Shown: in pieces, positions 26,636-36,129 of the stretch
How the letters are laid out: each line of letters opens with the position of its first letter
How positions within the stretch are numbered: position 1 is the first letter of the stretch
NCBI RefSeq assembly: GCF_020525925.1
Contig: NZ_CP084876.1
Location: 2,728,001-2,792,000, forward strand
DNA length: 64,000 bases
Origin: Klebsiella quasipneumoniae subsp. quasipneumoniae
GTDB taxonomy: Bacteria > Pseudomonadota > Gammaproteobacteria > Enterobacterales > Enterobacteriaceae
Direction: 5' to 3'
Notes under the pieces: generated by a model
What the model saw: only the letters and a program-made list of their open reading frames with translations
The model's database searches: none
What the model was told of the DNA's origin: nothing
Translations under genes and position numbers: made by a program

Positions 26636-26650
26636 ACTACCATACAAGAA
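26636..26650 (-). promoter_or_regulatory. Putative operator, copy 2 (ACTACCATACAAGAA)
   Basis: Exact second copy of the 15-base motif, 60 bases upstream of the MFS transporter start, in the same orientation as copy 1 relative to its gene. Confidence 0.55.
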
Positions 26651-26690
26651 TTAGGGTTTAAAAAAGTGGCAGGGATCACACAAGACGGGT

Positions 26691-27017
26691 TTACGCTCGT
26701 CCCCAGCCCGCCACGATGATCAGCATGCCGCACAGGGCGATGGCCGCGCCCGCCCAGTCATAATGGGTTAATTTGACCCCATCAACGACCCGCAGCCAGA
26801 GCAATGCGGTACAAACGTAGACGCCACCGTAGGCGGCATATACCCGCCCGCTGGCGGTCGGATGGAGCGTCAGGAGCCAGACAAACAGCCCCAGAGCCAG
26901 GCCGGCGGGGATCAGCAGCAGCGGCGTGGCCCCGCGCTTTAACCATAGCCACGGCAGATAGCAGCCGACGATTTCACACAGGGCGGTGGCAAAGAACAGC
27001 AGCGTTGTTTTGAGCAT
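26691..27017 (-). CDS. ynfA: Inner-membrane protein YnfA (SMR-like)
   Basis: A 108-residue protein with four hydrophobic segments ([20 protein letters not shown] first). It belongs to the UPF0060 family, an SMR-like fold linked in Klebsiella to multidrug efflux. It is divergent from ynfB, the E. coli order. Confidence 0.9.
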   Translation of the reverse strand: MLKTTLLFFATALCEIVGCYLPWLWLKRGATPLLLIPAGLALGLFVWLLTLHPTASGRVYAAYGGVYVCTALLWLRVVDGVKLTHYDWAGAAIALCGMLIIVAGWGRA

Positions 27018-27161
27018 TAAAAGATTCGTAAAAGAGACAAAGCGTTGAACTATTCTACGCGATAATAGCCCTTTCCCTACGCTGTTTTGTCGGCTATGCC
27101 CGGCAAAATAGCTGTAGTAAACTTAACCTGAGGGTTAACCCATCACTTAAAGGAAATCGTG

Positions 27162-27503
27162 ATGAACATGACACTGAACAAACGCTGGTGCCTGACCGCC
27201 ATTCTGGCGTTAAGCGCCGTCGTCTATACCTCCAGCTCGTTCGCGGCCACCGACCGGCTGGTGATTGAGTCCGGCGACAGCGCGCAAAGCCGTCAGCAGG
27301 CGTCGATGGAAAAAGAGCAATGGAACGACACCCGCAGCCTGCGCCAGAAGGTGAACAAACGGGCGGAAAAAGAGTGGGACAAAACCGATGTCGCCTTTGA
27401 CGCGCAGGATAACTGCCAGAAGAGCGCCAACGTCAATGCCTACTGGGAACCAAACACCCTGCGCTGCCTTGACCGCCGCACCGGCCGGGCGATCAATCCC
27501 TGA
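27162..27503 (+). CDS. ynfB: UPF0482 periplasmic protein YnfB
   Basis: A 113-residue secreted protein of unknown function. The signal peptide is at about residues 1-28 (cleavage near SSSFA-ATD). The mature part contains [14 protein letters not shown] and the conserved tail [16 protein letters not shown], including two Cys. ATG 27162 is used rather than GTG 27159 because it gives the family length and AAGGAAA lies 7 bases before. Confidence 0.9.
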   Translation: MNMTLNKRWCLTAILALSAVVYTSSSFAATDRLVIESGDSAQSRQQASMEKEQWNDTRSLRQKVNKRAEKEWDKTDVAFDAQDNCQKSANVNAYWEPNTLRCLDRRTGRAINP

Positions 27504-27569
27504 GCACGCTGGCGCCTGCGGGCGCCGCCTTTCAGTCCCCTCTTTTCCGCTTTGACCACAGGAATTCCC

Positions 27570-28130
27570 ATGACCGACGCGCTACACGTCAGACTCCGCC
27601 CCCTTGAGCGCGAAGATTTGCGCTTTGTTCACCAGCTCGACAACAACGCCAGCGTGATGCGCTACTGGTTTGAAGAGCCCTATGAAGCCTTCGTTGAGCT
27701 TTCCGATCTGTACGATAAGCATATTCACGATCAAAGCGAGCGTCGCTTTGTGATCGAATGCAATGGCGATAAAGCCGGACTGGTGGAGCTGGTGGAAATC
27801 AACCATGTGCACCGCCGGGCCGAATTTCAGATCATCATCTCACCCGACTTCCAGGGAAAAGGCCTCGCCACCCGCGCCGCGCGGCTGGCGATGGACTATG
27901 GCTTTACCGTGCTCAATCTGTATAAGCTGTATCTGATTGTGGATAAAGAGAATGAAAAAGCGATCCATATTTACCGCAAGCTCGGCTTTATGGTCGAGGG
28001 TGAACTGATCCATGAGTTTTTCATTAACGGCGAGTACCGCAACACCATCCGCATGTGTCTGTTCCAGCATCAGTATCTGGCGGAACACAAAACGCCGGGC
28101 CCGTCTCTGCTGAAGCCGACGGCTCAGTAA
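27570..28130 (+). CDS. speG: Spermidine N1-acetyltransferase SpeG
   Basis: A 186-residue GNAT enzyme, the E. coli length, acetylating spermidine and spermine at high polyamine levels. Visible are the polyamine-contact segment [14 protein letters not shown], the acetyl-CoA loop [10 protein letters not shown] and the Tyr-bearing [13 protein letters not shown]. An upstream in-frame ATG at 27552 is not supported; AGGAATT precedes 27570. Its 3' end overlaps ynfC on the other strand by 7 bases. Functionally linked to mdtJI, spermidine export, further along. Confidence 0.93.
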   Translation: MTDALHVRLRPLEREDLRFVHQLDNNASVMRYWFEEPYEAFVELSDLYDKHIHDQSERRFVIECNGDKAGLVELVEINHVHRRAEFQIIISPDFQGKGLATRAARLAMDYGFTVLNLYKLYLIVDKENEKAIHIYRKLGFMVEGELIHEFFINGEYRNTIRMCLFQHQYLAEHKTPGPSLLKPTAQ

Positions 28131-28834
28131 TAATCAATGCGGTTTTTAATCGTGTAGTGACGGGTCAGCGGCGGCTGGACGCTTTCATCGATCACCTGCA
28201 GCTCACAGCTCAGCGGATTGTCATGGCGATCGTAGTCGCAGGTCTGGCGCACCGTGCCCAGCGTGCGGTCGTTGAAGGTGCTGATGGCGGTATAGTCCAT
28301 TTTCTTGCGCGGATCCTTCGACGGCGTGGAGGCGACGGTAAATCGCTCCTCTTTGGCGGTGGTGGTTTTCCCCAGCGGATAGCCATCGCTGTCGTAACGG
28401 TAGGTGGCGGTAGTCTCTTTGCCGCGGGCGCTGATAATAAAGCCGTTATCATCCGTTTCCCAGCTCACGCCGGTGGCGGGCATCTCCGCCAGCTGACATT
28501 TCCCCTGCAGACGCAGCCGCTTTTCATGGGTGCGGCCATCGACGTAATAGTTGGCGTCCAGCAGCAGCGTGGCGCCGGTGTTATTCTCCACATCCTCCAG
28601 CGTCAGCAGATCGAAACATCCCTCTTTTGACAGCTGCGCGCTCACCTTCTTGACCACCACATCGTGTTCGTCCAGTAACGTCTGGCTAAAATCCTTCACC
28701 GGACCGCGCAGCGGATCGAACTCAAACTCATTGGAAAAACTCGCCATCTCCGGGGTGAAGGCTTCCGGGGCGCTTTCGCGGTCGCACGCCGTCAGCAGCA
28801 GCGCTGCCGGGATCAGCCAATACAGTCTTTTCAC
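28124..28834 (-). CDS. ynfC: Lipoprotein YnfC (UPF0257)
   Basis: A 236-residue predicted lipoprotein. The lipobox LLTAC ends at residue 17 after a short basic/hydrophobic signal. The conserved block [20 protein letters not shown] follows. GTG at 28834 gives the family start (MKRLYWL) and the E. coli length; AAAAGGAA precedes it by about 6 bases. The frame extends to 28864 without homology. Function unknown. Confidence 0.9.
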   Translation of the reverse strand: MKRLYWLIPAALLLTACDRESAPEAFTPEMASFSNEFEFDPLRGPVKDFSQTLLDEHDVVVKKVSAQLSKEGCFDLLTLEDVENNTGATLLLDANYYVDGRTHEKRLRLQGKCQLAEMPATGVSWETDDNGFIISARGKETTATYRYDSDGYPLGKTTTAKEERFTVASTPSKDPRKKMDYTAISTFNDRTLGTVRQTCDYDRHDNPLSCELQVIDESVQPPLTRHYTIKNRIDYY

Positions 28835-28935
28835 AGATGATTCCTTTTGTGTACATCCAATCATATTAGCAAATACAATTGTTTACACCAGTTCTGCTAT
28901 GCTTAAATCTGGATACCATCGATAAGGAGCGTAAG

Positions 28936-29205
28936 ATGAAACTATCTCTCTGGACAGGCGCCGCGCTGCTGCTGTGCTCCTCGACCGTGCTGGCGGCCCC
29001 CGACTCCTGTGAACGGGTCAAAAATGATATTCAACAGAAGATCATTAACAATGGCGTACCGGAAACGGCCTTCAGTCTAGCCATCGTGCCAAACGACCAG
29101 GCGGACCAGCCCGGCGCTCAGGTGGTGGGTCATTGCGCCAACGACACCTTCAAAATCACCTACACCCGTAACAGCGACACTCCCGCCGAAAACGACGCTC
29201 AGTAA
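28936..29205 (+). CDS. ynfD: DUF1161 periplasmic protein YnfD
   Basis: An 89-residue secreted protein. The signal peptide MKLSLWTGAALLLCSSTVLA is followed by APDSCERVKNDIQQKI with one Cys, and a second Cys lies in VGHCAND, as in the DUF1161 family. ATG 28936 with AAGGAGCG upstream. Function unknown. Confidence 0.88.
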   Translation: MKLSLWTGAALLLCSSTVLAAPDSCERVKNDIQQKIINNGVPETAFSLAIVPNDQADQPGAQVVGHCANDTFKITYTRNSDTPAENDAQ

Positions 29206-29227
29206 ACCCGCCTCGCTTTCAAACGAA

Positions 29228-29262
29228 AGATCTTATCCCTGCATTGACCAGGGATAAGATCT
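29228..29262. repeat. Perfect 14-base inverted repeat between ynfD and ynfE
   Basis: AGATCTTATCCCTG (29228-29241), a 7-base spacer, then CAGGGATAAGATCT (29249-29262). The stem is perfect and long, but no T run follows on the plus strand. It could be a ynfD terminator, or an operator or mRNA structure before the ynfEGH operon. Confidence 0.65.
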
Positions 29263-29355
29263 GCCGGCTACCCATAACGTATTATCGCTCACCCCGGCGT
29301 CTGTTAATGACGCGGCGGCCCTTCTCCGCCCAGCATAACTATCATGGAGTGAGCA

Positions 29356-31788
29356 ATGTCGAATCAGGAATCTTCCGGCGGCGTCACCCGACGCGCGCTA
29401 CTTAAATCCACAGCCCTCGGTTCTCTGGCGCTGGCCGCCGGCGGGCTTCCCCTGCCCTTTACGCTGCGCAGCGCCGCGGCGGCGGTCCAGCAGGCTGCCG
29501 GCGACAACACCCGGATTGTCTGGGGCGCCTGTTCGGTCAACTGCGGCAGCCGCTGCGCCCTGCGGCTGCACGTGCGTGATGATGAAGTGGTCTACGTGGA
29601 AACGGATAACACCGGCGACGACCGCTACGGCGATCATCAGGTCCGCGCCTGCCTGCGCGGGCGTTCGATTCGCCGACGCATCAACCACCCGGATCGCCTT
29701 AACTATCCTATGAAGCGCGTCGGCAAACGCGGAGAAGGCAAATTTGAGCGTATCAGCTGGCAGGAAGCGCTGGATACCCTTGCTGACCGTCTGAAACGCG
29801 TCGTCGCGCAATATGGCAACGAAGCCGTGTACATTAACTACTCATCAGGAATCGTCGGCGGGAACATGACCCGCTCCTCGCCTTCCGCTTCGCCGGTGGC
29901 GCGGCTGATGAACTGCTACGGCGGCTCGCTTAACCAGTACGGTACCTACAGCACCGCGCAGATCGCCTGCGCCATGCCCTACACCTACGGCAGTAACGAC
30001 GGCAACAGCACCTCGGATATTGAAAACAGTAAGCTGGTGGTGATGTTCGGCAACAACCCGGCGGAAACCCGCATGAGCGGCGGCGGCATTACCTGGTATC
30101 TGGAACAGGCCCGCGAGCGCTCCAACGCGCGGATGATCGTTATCGATCCGCGCTACACCGATACCGCCGCCGGTCGCGAAGATGAGTGGATCCCCATTCG
30201 CCCCGGCACAGACGCCGCGCTGGTCGCCGGTATCGCCTGGGTGTTGATTAACGAAAATCTGGTGGATCAGCCGTTCCTTGATAAATACTGCGTCGGCTAC
30301 GATGAGAAGACGCTGCCGGCCGGGGCGCCTGAGAATGGCCACTATAAAGCCTATATCCTCGGCGAGGGCGACGACGGCGTCGCCAAAACGCCGCAGTGGG
30401 CTTCGCGTATCACCGGCATCCCCGCCGATCGCATCATTAAGCTGGCGCGCGACATCGGCATGAGCAAACCGGCCTACATCTGCCAGGGCTGGGGGCCGCA
30501 GCGCCAGGCCAACGGCGAACTCTCCGCCCGGGCGATCGCCATGCTGCCGATCTTAACCGGCAACGTCGGCATCAACGGCGGCAACAGCGGCGCCCGAGAA
30601 TCGACCTACACCATCACCATCGAGCGTCTGCCGGTGCTGGAAAACCCGGTGAAAACCGCCATCTCCTGCTTCACCTGGACCGACGCCATCGCTCGAGGCC
30701 CGGAGATGACCGCCACCCGCGACGGCGTGCGCGGCAAAGAGAAGCTGGATGTGCCGATCAAGTTCCTGTGGAACTACGCGGGCAATACCCTCATCAACCA
30801 GCACTCCGACATCAATAAGACCCACGAGATCCTGCAGGACGAAAGCAAGTGCGAAACCATCGTGGTCATAGACAACTTTATGACCTCGTCGGCGAAATAC
30901 GCCGACCTGCTGCTGCCCGACCTGATGACCGTTGAGCAGGAAGATATTATTCCCAACGATTACGCCGGCAATATGGGCTATCTGATTTTCATCCAGCCCG
31001 CCACCTCGGCGAAGTTTGAACGCAAACCGATTTACTGGATAAGCGAAGTGGCGAAACGGCTCGGCGACGATGTCTACCAGCGTTTTACCGAGGGACGCAC
31101 TCAGGCGCAGTGGCTGCAGCATCTGTACGCCAAAATGGTGGCGAAAGATCCGGCGCTGCCGGCCTACGATGAGCTGAAGCGAATGGGCATCTACAAGCGC
31201 AAGGACCCGAACGGCCACTTCGTCGCCTATCGCGACTTCCGCCGCGATCCTGAAGCGCATCCGCTCAAAACCCCGTCCGGCAAAATTGAGATCTACTCCA
31301 GCCGGCTCGCCGAAATTGCCGCCCGCTGGCAGCTGGAGAAGGACGAAGTCATCAGCCCGCTGCCGGTCTATGCCTCCACATTTGAAGGCTGGGACGATCC
31401 GCTGCGCAGCCAGTATCCGCTGCAGCTGTTTGGATTTCACTATAAGGCGCGCACCCATTCCAGCTACGGCAACGTGGACGTGCTGCAGGCCGCCTGCCGT
31501 CAGGAAGTGTGGATCAACCCGCTGGACGCGGAAAAACGCGGGATTAAAAACGGCGATCTGGTGCGGGTGTTCAACCAGCGCGGCGAAGTCCGGCTGCCGG
31601 CGAAGGTGACGCCACGCATCATGCCGGGCGTGTCGGCGATGGGCCAGGGCGCGTGGCACGACGCCAATATGGCCGGGGACCGGGTTGACCATGGCGCCTG
31701 CATGAATACCCTGACCACCCATCGCCCGTCGCCGCTGGCGAAAGGGAATCCGCAGCATACCAACCTGGTCGACATCGAGAAGGTTTAA
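29356..31788 (+). CDS. ynfE: Molybdopterin-dependent reductase catalytic subunit YnfE (DmsA paralogue)
   Basis: An 810-residue Tat-exported molybdoenzyme, DMSO/selenate reductase type. The twin-arginine motif TRRALLKS is at residues 11-18, followed by a hydrophobic stretch. An N-terminal [4Fe-4S] site is shown by CSVNCGSRC plus the later RACLRG Cys. A molybdenum ligand Ser is likely in GTYSTAQ. The C-terminal molybdopterin dinucleotide-binding domain ends with HRPSPLAKGNPQHTNLVDIE. E. coli has tandem ynfE-ynfF; here there is a single copy. First gene of ynfEGH-dmsD; GGAGTGAGC precedes ATG. Confidence 0.92.
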   Translation: MSNQESSGGVTRRALLKSTALGSLALAAGGLPLPFTLRSAAAAVQQAAGDNTRIVWGACSVNCGSRCALRLHVRDDEVVYVETDNTGDDRYGDHQVRACLRGRSIRRRINHPDRLNYPMKRVGKRGEGKFERISWQEALDTLADRLKRVVAQYGNEAVYINYSSGIVGGNMTRSSPSASPVARLMNCYGGSLNQYGTYSTAQIACAMPYTYGSNDGNSTSDIENSKLVVMFGNNPAETRMSGGGITWYLEQARERSNARMIVIDPRYTDTAAGREDEWIPIRPGTDAALVAGIAWVLINENLVDQPFLDKYCVGYDEKTLPAGAPENGHYKAYILGEGDDGVAKTPQWASRITGIPADRIIKLARDIGMSKPAYICQGWGPQRQANGELSARAIAMLPILTGNVGINGGNSGARESTYTITIERLPVLENPVKTAISCFTWTDAIARGPEMTATRDGVRGKEKLDVPIKFLWNYAGNTLINQHSDINKTHEILQDESKCETIVVIDNFMTSSAKYADLLLPDLMTVEQEDIIPNDYAGNMGYLIFIQPATSAKFERKPIYWISEVAKRLGDDVYQRFTEGRTQAQWLQHLYAKMVAKDPALPAYDELKRMGIYKRKDPNGHFVAYRDFRRDPEAHPLKTPSGKIEIYSSRLAEIAARWQLEKDEVISPLPVYASTFEGWDDPLRSQYPLQLFGFHYKARTHSSYGNVDVLQAACRQEVWINPLDAEKRGIKNGDLVRVFNQRGEVRLPAKVTPRIMPGVSAMGQGAWHDANMAGDRVDHGACMNTLTTHRPSPLAKGNPQHTNLVDIEKV

Positions 31789-31798
31789 GGAGTAAACC

Positions 31799-32416
31799 AT
31801 GAGCACGCAATATGGATTCTTTATCGACTCCGCTCGCTGTACCGGGTGCAAAACCTGCGAGCTGGCCTGTAAGGACTATAAGAACCTGACTCCGGAGGTC
31901 AGCTTCCGTCGCATCTATGAGTACGCCGGCGGCGACTGGCAGGAGGACAACGGCATCTGGCAGCAGAACGTGTTCGCCTATTACCTCTCCATCGCCTGTA
32001 ACCACTGCGCCGATCCGGCCTGCACCAAGGTCTGCCCGAGCGGAGCGATGCACAAGCGCGAAGACGGTTTTGTGGTGGTGGATGAAGAGGTGTGCATCGG
32101 CTGCCGCTACTGTCATATGGCCTGCCCGTACGGCGCGCCGCAATACAACGCCGACAAAGGCCATATGACCAAGTGCGACGGCTGTTATCAGCGCGTCGCC
32201 GAGGGGAAAAAGCCGATCTGCGTCGAGTCCTGCCCGCTGCGGGCGCTCGATTTCGGCCCCATTGCCGAACTGCGCGCTAAGCACGGCCAGCTGGCGGCGG
32301 TGGCCCCGCTGCCCTCCGCGCACTTCACTCAGCCGAGCATCGCGATCAAACCTAACCGCAACGCCCGGCCGTGTGGCGATACCACCGGTTATCTGGCAAA
32401 TCCGAAGGAGGTGTGA
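31799..32416 (+). CDS. ynfG: Iron-sulfur electron-transfer subunit YnfG (DmsB-like)
   Basis: A 205-residue protein with four ferredoxin-type Cys clusters: CTGCKTCELAC, CNHCADPACTKVC, CIGCRYCHMAC and CDGCYQ followed by CVESC. It relays electrons from the membrane anchor YnfH to YnfE and is carried out with it by the Tat system. It starts 10 bases after ynfE (AAGGAG before ATG). Confidence 0.92.
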   Translation: MSTQYGFFIDSARCTGCKTCELACKDYKNLTPEVSFRRIYEYAGGDWQEDNGIWQQNVFAYYLSIACNHCADPACTKVCPSGAMHKREDGFVVVDEEVCIGCRYCHMACPYGAPQYNADKGHMTKCDGCYQRVAEGKKPICVESCPLRALDFGPIAELRAKHGQLAAVAPLPSAHFTQPSIAIKPNRNARPCGDTTGYLANPKEV

Positions 32417-32417
32417 G

Positions 32418-33275
32418 ATGGGAAGCGGATGGCAGGAATGGCCGCTGGTGCTGTTTACGGTACTGGGGCAATGCGTGGTCGGCGCGACCCTCGTCAGCGG
32501 TCTGGTCTGGCTGGCGCTGGCGGACCAGCGCGAAGCGCGGCAGCGGCTGGTGCGCAGCATGTTTTTTATCTGGCTGCTGATGGGGATCGGTTTTCTCGCC
32601 TCAGTGATGCATCTCGGTTCGCCGCTGCGGGCGTTTAATTCGCTGAACCGCGTCGGCGCCTCGGCGCTGAGCAACGAAATCGCCAGCGGCGCCTTGTTTT
32701 TCGTCGTGGGCGGATTCTGGTGGCTGCTGGCCGTGCTGGAAAAAATGCCGGCGGCGCTGGGGAAAGTCTGGCTGGCGATCGCCCTGCTGTTGGGGCTGGT
32801 GTTTGTGCTGGCGATGACCCGGGTTTATCAAATCGATACCGTGCCGACATGGTACACTGGCTACACCACCAGCGCCTTCTTCCTGACGGTACTCCTCAGC
32901 GGGCCGCTGTTCGCCGCCCTGCTGCTGCGAATGGCGAAAGTCGACGTTAACGTCTGGTTTATTGCCGGGCTGAGCGTGGCCGCGCTGGTCATCAGCGCCG
33001 CGATTATCGTGATGCAAAGCGCCGGGCTCGGCGCCATTCACAGCGCCGTTCAGCAGGCGGCCACCCTGCTGCCGGATTACGGCAGACTGCAGGCCTTACG
33101 TCTGATCCTGCTGGCGCTGGGACTTGGCTGCTGGCTGTGTCCGCTGATCCGCCGTCAGCCGCCGCGCGCTGCGGGGCTGTTGGCCGGTCTGTTGCTGGTC
33201 CTGATCGCGGAATGTATTGGCCGCGGCCTGTTTTATGGGCTCCATATGACCGTCGGTATGGCGGTTGCCCGTTAA
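32418..33275 (+). CDS. ynfH: Membrane anchor and quinol-oxidising subunit YnfH (DmsC-like)
   Basis: A 285-residue protein with about eight hydrophobic segments of the DmsC family (MGSGWQEWPLVLFTVLGQCV at the start, SVMHLGSPLRAFNSL in the first loop). It anchors YnfEG and oxidises menaquinol. The start at 32418 overlaps the ynfG stop region (GAAGGAGGTG precedes it); the longer frame from 32262 is an artefact. Confidence 0.92.
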   Translation: MGSGWQEWPLVLFTVLGQCVVGATLVSGLVWLALADQREARQRLVRSMFFIWLLMGIGFLASVMHLGSPLRAFNSLNRVGASALSNEIASGALFFVVGGFWWLLAVLEKMPAALGKVWLAIALLLGLVFVLAMTRVYQIDTVPTWYTGYTTSAFFLTVLLSGPLFAALLLRMAKVDVNVWFIAGLSVAALVISAAIIVMQSAGLGAIHSAVQQAATLLPDYGRLQALRLILLALGLGCWLCPLIRRQPPRAAGLLAGLLLVLIAECIGRGLFYGLHMTVGMAVAR

Positions 33276-33316
33276 TGAGACGGCGCGCCGGCGCGCGCCG
33301 CAGAAAGGAATAAGTG

Positions 33317-33925
33317 ATGATGCCGTTCCCTCACCGCGACGCTGTCGCCTTAAGCGCCCGTACCCTGGGCGCGTTGTTCTCTTATGCGCCGAATAGCCCG
33401 CAAATCGCGCCGCTGGTGGCCGCCTTCCAGGACGGCAGCTGGCAGCAACAGTGGCCCTTCCCGGTTGCCGCCCCGCTGGCATCGGGGTTTGCCGCGTCGG
33501 TTGAAGAGTCGTTGCCGGAAGCCTGGCAGCGCCTGTTTATCGGACCGTGGGCCCTGCCGGCGCCGCCATGGGGATCCGTCTGGCTGGATAAAGAGTCGGT
33601 GCTGTTCGGCGAATCCACACTGGCCCTGCGCGAATGGATGCGCGCGAACGGCATCGCACTGGACGCCGAACGCAACGAGCCGGAAGACCATTTCGGCACC
33701 CTGCTGCTGCTGGCGGCGTGGCTGTGCGAAACGGAACAGGAGGCGCTGTTTGCCCAGCTGCTGGCCTGGCATCTGCTGCCGTGGTCCGGGCGCTTCCTGA
33801 GCGTCTTTGTCGAACATGCCGCCCACCCCTTCTACCAGGCGCTGGGCCAGCTGGCGCAGGCGACCCTGGCGCAGTGGCAGGCAGGTCTGCCCCTCGCGGT
33901 GGCGGAAAAGCCGCTCTATCGCTAA
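33317..33925 (+). CDS. dmsD: Tat proofreading chaperone DmsD (YnfI)
   Basis: A 202-residue cytoplasmic TorD/DmsD-family chaperone that binds the twin-arginine leader of DmsA/YnfE. Signature residues are in WQRLFIGPWALPAPPWGSVW and EPEDHFGTLL. AAAGGAA lies before a GTGATGATG cluster; I start at ATG 33317. The last gene of the ynfEGH-dmsD operon. Confidence 0.92.
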   Translation: MMPFPHRDAVALSARTLGALFSYAPNSPQIAPLVAAFQDGSWQQQWPFPVAAPLASGFAASVEESLPEAWQRLFIGPWALPAPPWGSVWLDKESVLFGESTLALREWMRANGIALDAERNEPEDHFGTLLLLAAWLCETEQEALFAQLLAWHLLPWSGRFLSVFVEHAAHPFYQALGQLAQATLAQWQAGLPLAVAEKPLYR

Positions 33926-34094
33926 TCCCTTTGCCGCGCCGGGAGTCGGCGCGGTTTCCTTGCTGGCTCCCCTCTCCGTAACCCGCACTTATCGCTTTTG
34001 CATATAAGTTTATTCCCTATCACAATAAGGCCATGTTTTCCCAATCTCGCTGTGACCGATGCATCGTCTTCATCCCTATCCTGATGTGCAGGTG

Positions 34095-35354
34095 ATGTTT
34101 CGTCGCCTGCTGATCGCCACGCTGATTGGCCTTCTCGCCGCCCTGGCGGTGGCCCTGTTTCGCCATGCCATGGTGGTGCTGGAAACGCTGTTTCTCGGTA
34201 ACGACAGCGGGAGCCTGGTCAACGCCGCGCAGTCGCTGCCGGCGTGGCGACGGCTGATTACCCCGGCGCTGGGGGGACTGGCGGCAGGGGCACTTCTCTG
34301 GCTGTGGCAACGACGCCGCGTTGCCCGTCCGCACGCCGCCACCGATTATATGGAAGCCCTGGAGACCGGAGACGGTTGCTTCGATACGCCGGCAAGCCTG
34401 GTGAAGTCGCTGGCCTCGCTGCTGGTGGTGGTCACCGGCAGCGCGATTGGCCGGGAAGGCGCCATGATCCTGCTGGCCGCGCTGGCGGCCTCGCTGTTCG
34501 CCCGCCGCTTCACGCCGCAGGCCGAATGGAAACTGTGGGTCGCCTGCGGCGCCGCCGCCGGGATGGCCAGCGCCTATCATGCTCCACTGGCCGGCAGCCT
34601 GTTTATCGCTGAAATTCTGTTTGGCACGCTGATGCTGGCCTCGCTTGGGCCGGTAGTGATCTCGGCAGTGATCGCCCTGCTGCTGACCCAGTTTCTCAAC
34701 GGCGGCGCCGCGCCGTTGTACCATGTCGTTCTGCAGCAGGATCTCAGCGCGCTGCACTATGGCCTGATGCTCGCCACCGGACTGCTGGCCGGACTGTGCG
34801 GGCCGCTGTTTATCTGGCTGATGGAATACAGCCACCGCGGGTTCGTCAGGCTGAAACTGGCGCCGCCGTGGCAGCTGGCGCTGGGCGGTCTGATCGTCGG
34901 CGGCTTATCGCTCATCACGCCGGCGGTGTGGGGCAACGGCTACAGCGTGGTGCAAAGCTATCTGCTGCTGCCGCCGCCCGGCGCGCTGCTGGTGGCGGTA
35001 TTCCTGTGCAAACTGCTGGCAGTGCTGGCCAGCAGTGGCTCCGGCGCGCCGGGCGGGGTGTTTACCCCCACGCTGTTTGTCGGCCTGGCGATGGGCATGC
35101 TATTGGCCCGCTTTGGCGGGCTGTGGCTACCGGGGGAGCAGGAGATGGCTATGATGATGGGACTGACCGGCATGGCGGCCTTTCTTGCCGCCACTACCCA
35201 TGCGCCAATCATGTCGACTCTGATGATTTGTGAGATGACCGGGCAGTATGTGCTGCTGCCCGGCCTGCTGATCACCTGCGTGGTGGCGTCGGTGCTGTCG
35301 CGGACGTTACGCCGGGATTCGATCTATCGCCATCACGTTGCCGAGCATGTCTAA
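34095..35354 (+). CDS. clcB: ClC-family chloride channel/antiporter ClcB
   Basis: A 419-residue membrane protein. ClC selectivity signatures are visible as [11 protein letters not shown] (GxxxREGP-like, here with Ala after Gly), [13 protein letters not shown] and [14 protein letters not shown]. It is thought to act as an electrical shunt for extreme acid resistance. ATG 34095 gives the E. coli N-terminus MFRRLLIAT. Its 3' end overlaps bioD2 on the opposite strand by 48 bases. Confidence 0.92.
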   Translation: MFRRLLIATLIGLLAALAVALFRHAMVVLETLFLGNDSGSLVNAAQSLPAWRRLITPALGGLAAGALLWLWQRRRVARPHAATDYMEALETGDGCFDTPASLVKSLASLLVVVTGSAIGREGAMILLAALAASLFARRFTPQAEWKLWVACGAAAGMASAYHAPLAGSLFIAEILFGTLMLASLGPVVISAVIALLLTQFLNGGAAPLYHVVLQQDLSALHYGLMLATGLLAGLCGPLFIWLMEYSHRGFVRLKLAPPWQLALGGLIVGGLSLITPAVWGNGYSVVQSYLLLPPPGALLVAVFLCKLLAVLASSGSGAPGGVFTPTLFVGLAMGMLLARFGGLWLPGEQEMAMMMGLTGMAAFLAATTHAPIMSTLMICEMTGQYVLLPGLLITCVVASVLSRTLRRDSIYRHHVAEHV

Positions 35355-36002
35355 GTCGACGTAGCGGCTTAGCTCACGCTGTTCGGCGCGCGGCAGATAC
35401 GGCAGCTCGCCAATGAGCGGCGCCGGCAGCTTTTTGCTGAGCACATCGATGATTTCGGCGTAGTGCGCCAGACCGGGGTTGATGCGGTTGGCCACCCAGC
35501 CGATCAGCGGCAGCCCGTCATTGGCGATCGCCTGGGCCGTCAGCAGCGCATGGTTGATGCACCCTTCCTGGATCCCCACCACCATCAGCACCGGGAGCTG
35601 CTCCTGTACCACCCATTCGGAGAGCGGTCGCAGGTCGTTCATCAGGCTGCGCCAGCCGCCGGTGCCTTCAACCACCACGTGTTCAACCTGCCCGGCCAGC
35701 CGCTGCAAACCATCCGACAGCAAACCGTAGTTGATCGGGCAGCTGTGCGCCACGCTGCTTTCGTCTTCGCTTAAGGCGATGGGATTGACAGCCTCATAGG
35801 GTAACGCCAGCGTGGAGACGCTCTGCAGCACCAGCGCGTCTTTATTACGCAAACCGTCCGGCGTCTCTTTGCTGCCCTTCGCCACAGGCTTGTACCCGGC
35901 CACGCTTTTGCCTCTGGCAGCAAGTGCCTGCAACAGCGCACGGGAAACCACTGTCTTCCCGACAGAGGTGTCTGTACCTGTAATAAAGAAACGCTTAAAC
36001 AT
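35307..36002 (-). CDS. bioD2: Dethiobiotin synthetase paralogue BioD2 (YnfK)
   Basis: A 231-residue ATP-dependent enzyme of the BioD family. The P-loop [12 protein letters not shown] is at about residues 8-19, with substrate-binding GYKPVAKGS and [10 protein letters not shown]. It would convert 7,8-diaminopelargonate to dethiobiotin, but lies outside the bio operon. Start at ATG 36002 (MFKRFFITG); the extended frame to 36062 is unlikely. Confidence 0.9.
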   Translation of the reverse strand: MFKRFFITGTDTSVGKTVVSRALLQALAARGKSVAGYKPVAKGSKETPDGLRNKDALVLQSVSTLALPYEAVNPIALSEDESSVAHSCPINYGLLSDGLQRLAGQVEHVVVEGTGGWRSLMNDLRPLSEWVVQEQLPVLMVVGIQEGCINHALLTAQAIANDGLPLIGWVANRINPGLAHYAEIIDVLSKKLPAPLIGELPYLPRAEQRELSRYVDLDMLGNVMAIDRIPA

Positions 36003-36129
36003 CACTAACCCCACAGTTTTGTCGATGAAATATACGGGAGAGAAATAATCAACAGTGGGCAAAGTCTACGTGAAGCCGCTGGGGGTCAGCTTGAGATAGC
36101 GCAATTTTTGGTGTGACTATGAAAAAATG

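Noticed and set aside
30553..31851. 432-codon minus-strand frame across ynfE
   Set aside because: Antisense shadow of ynfE with no domain I can recognise.
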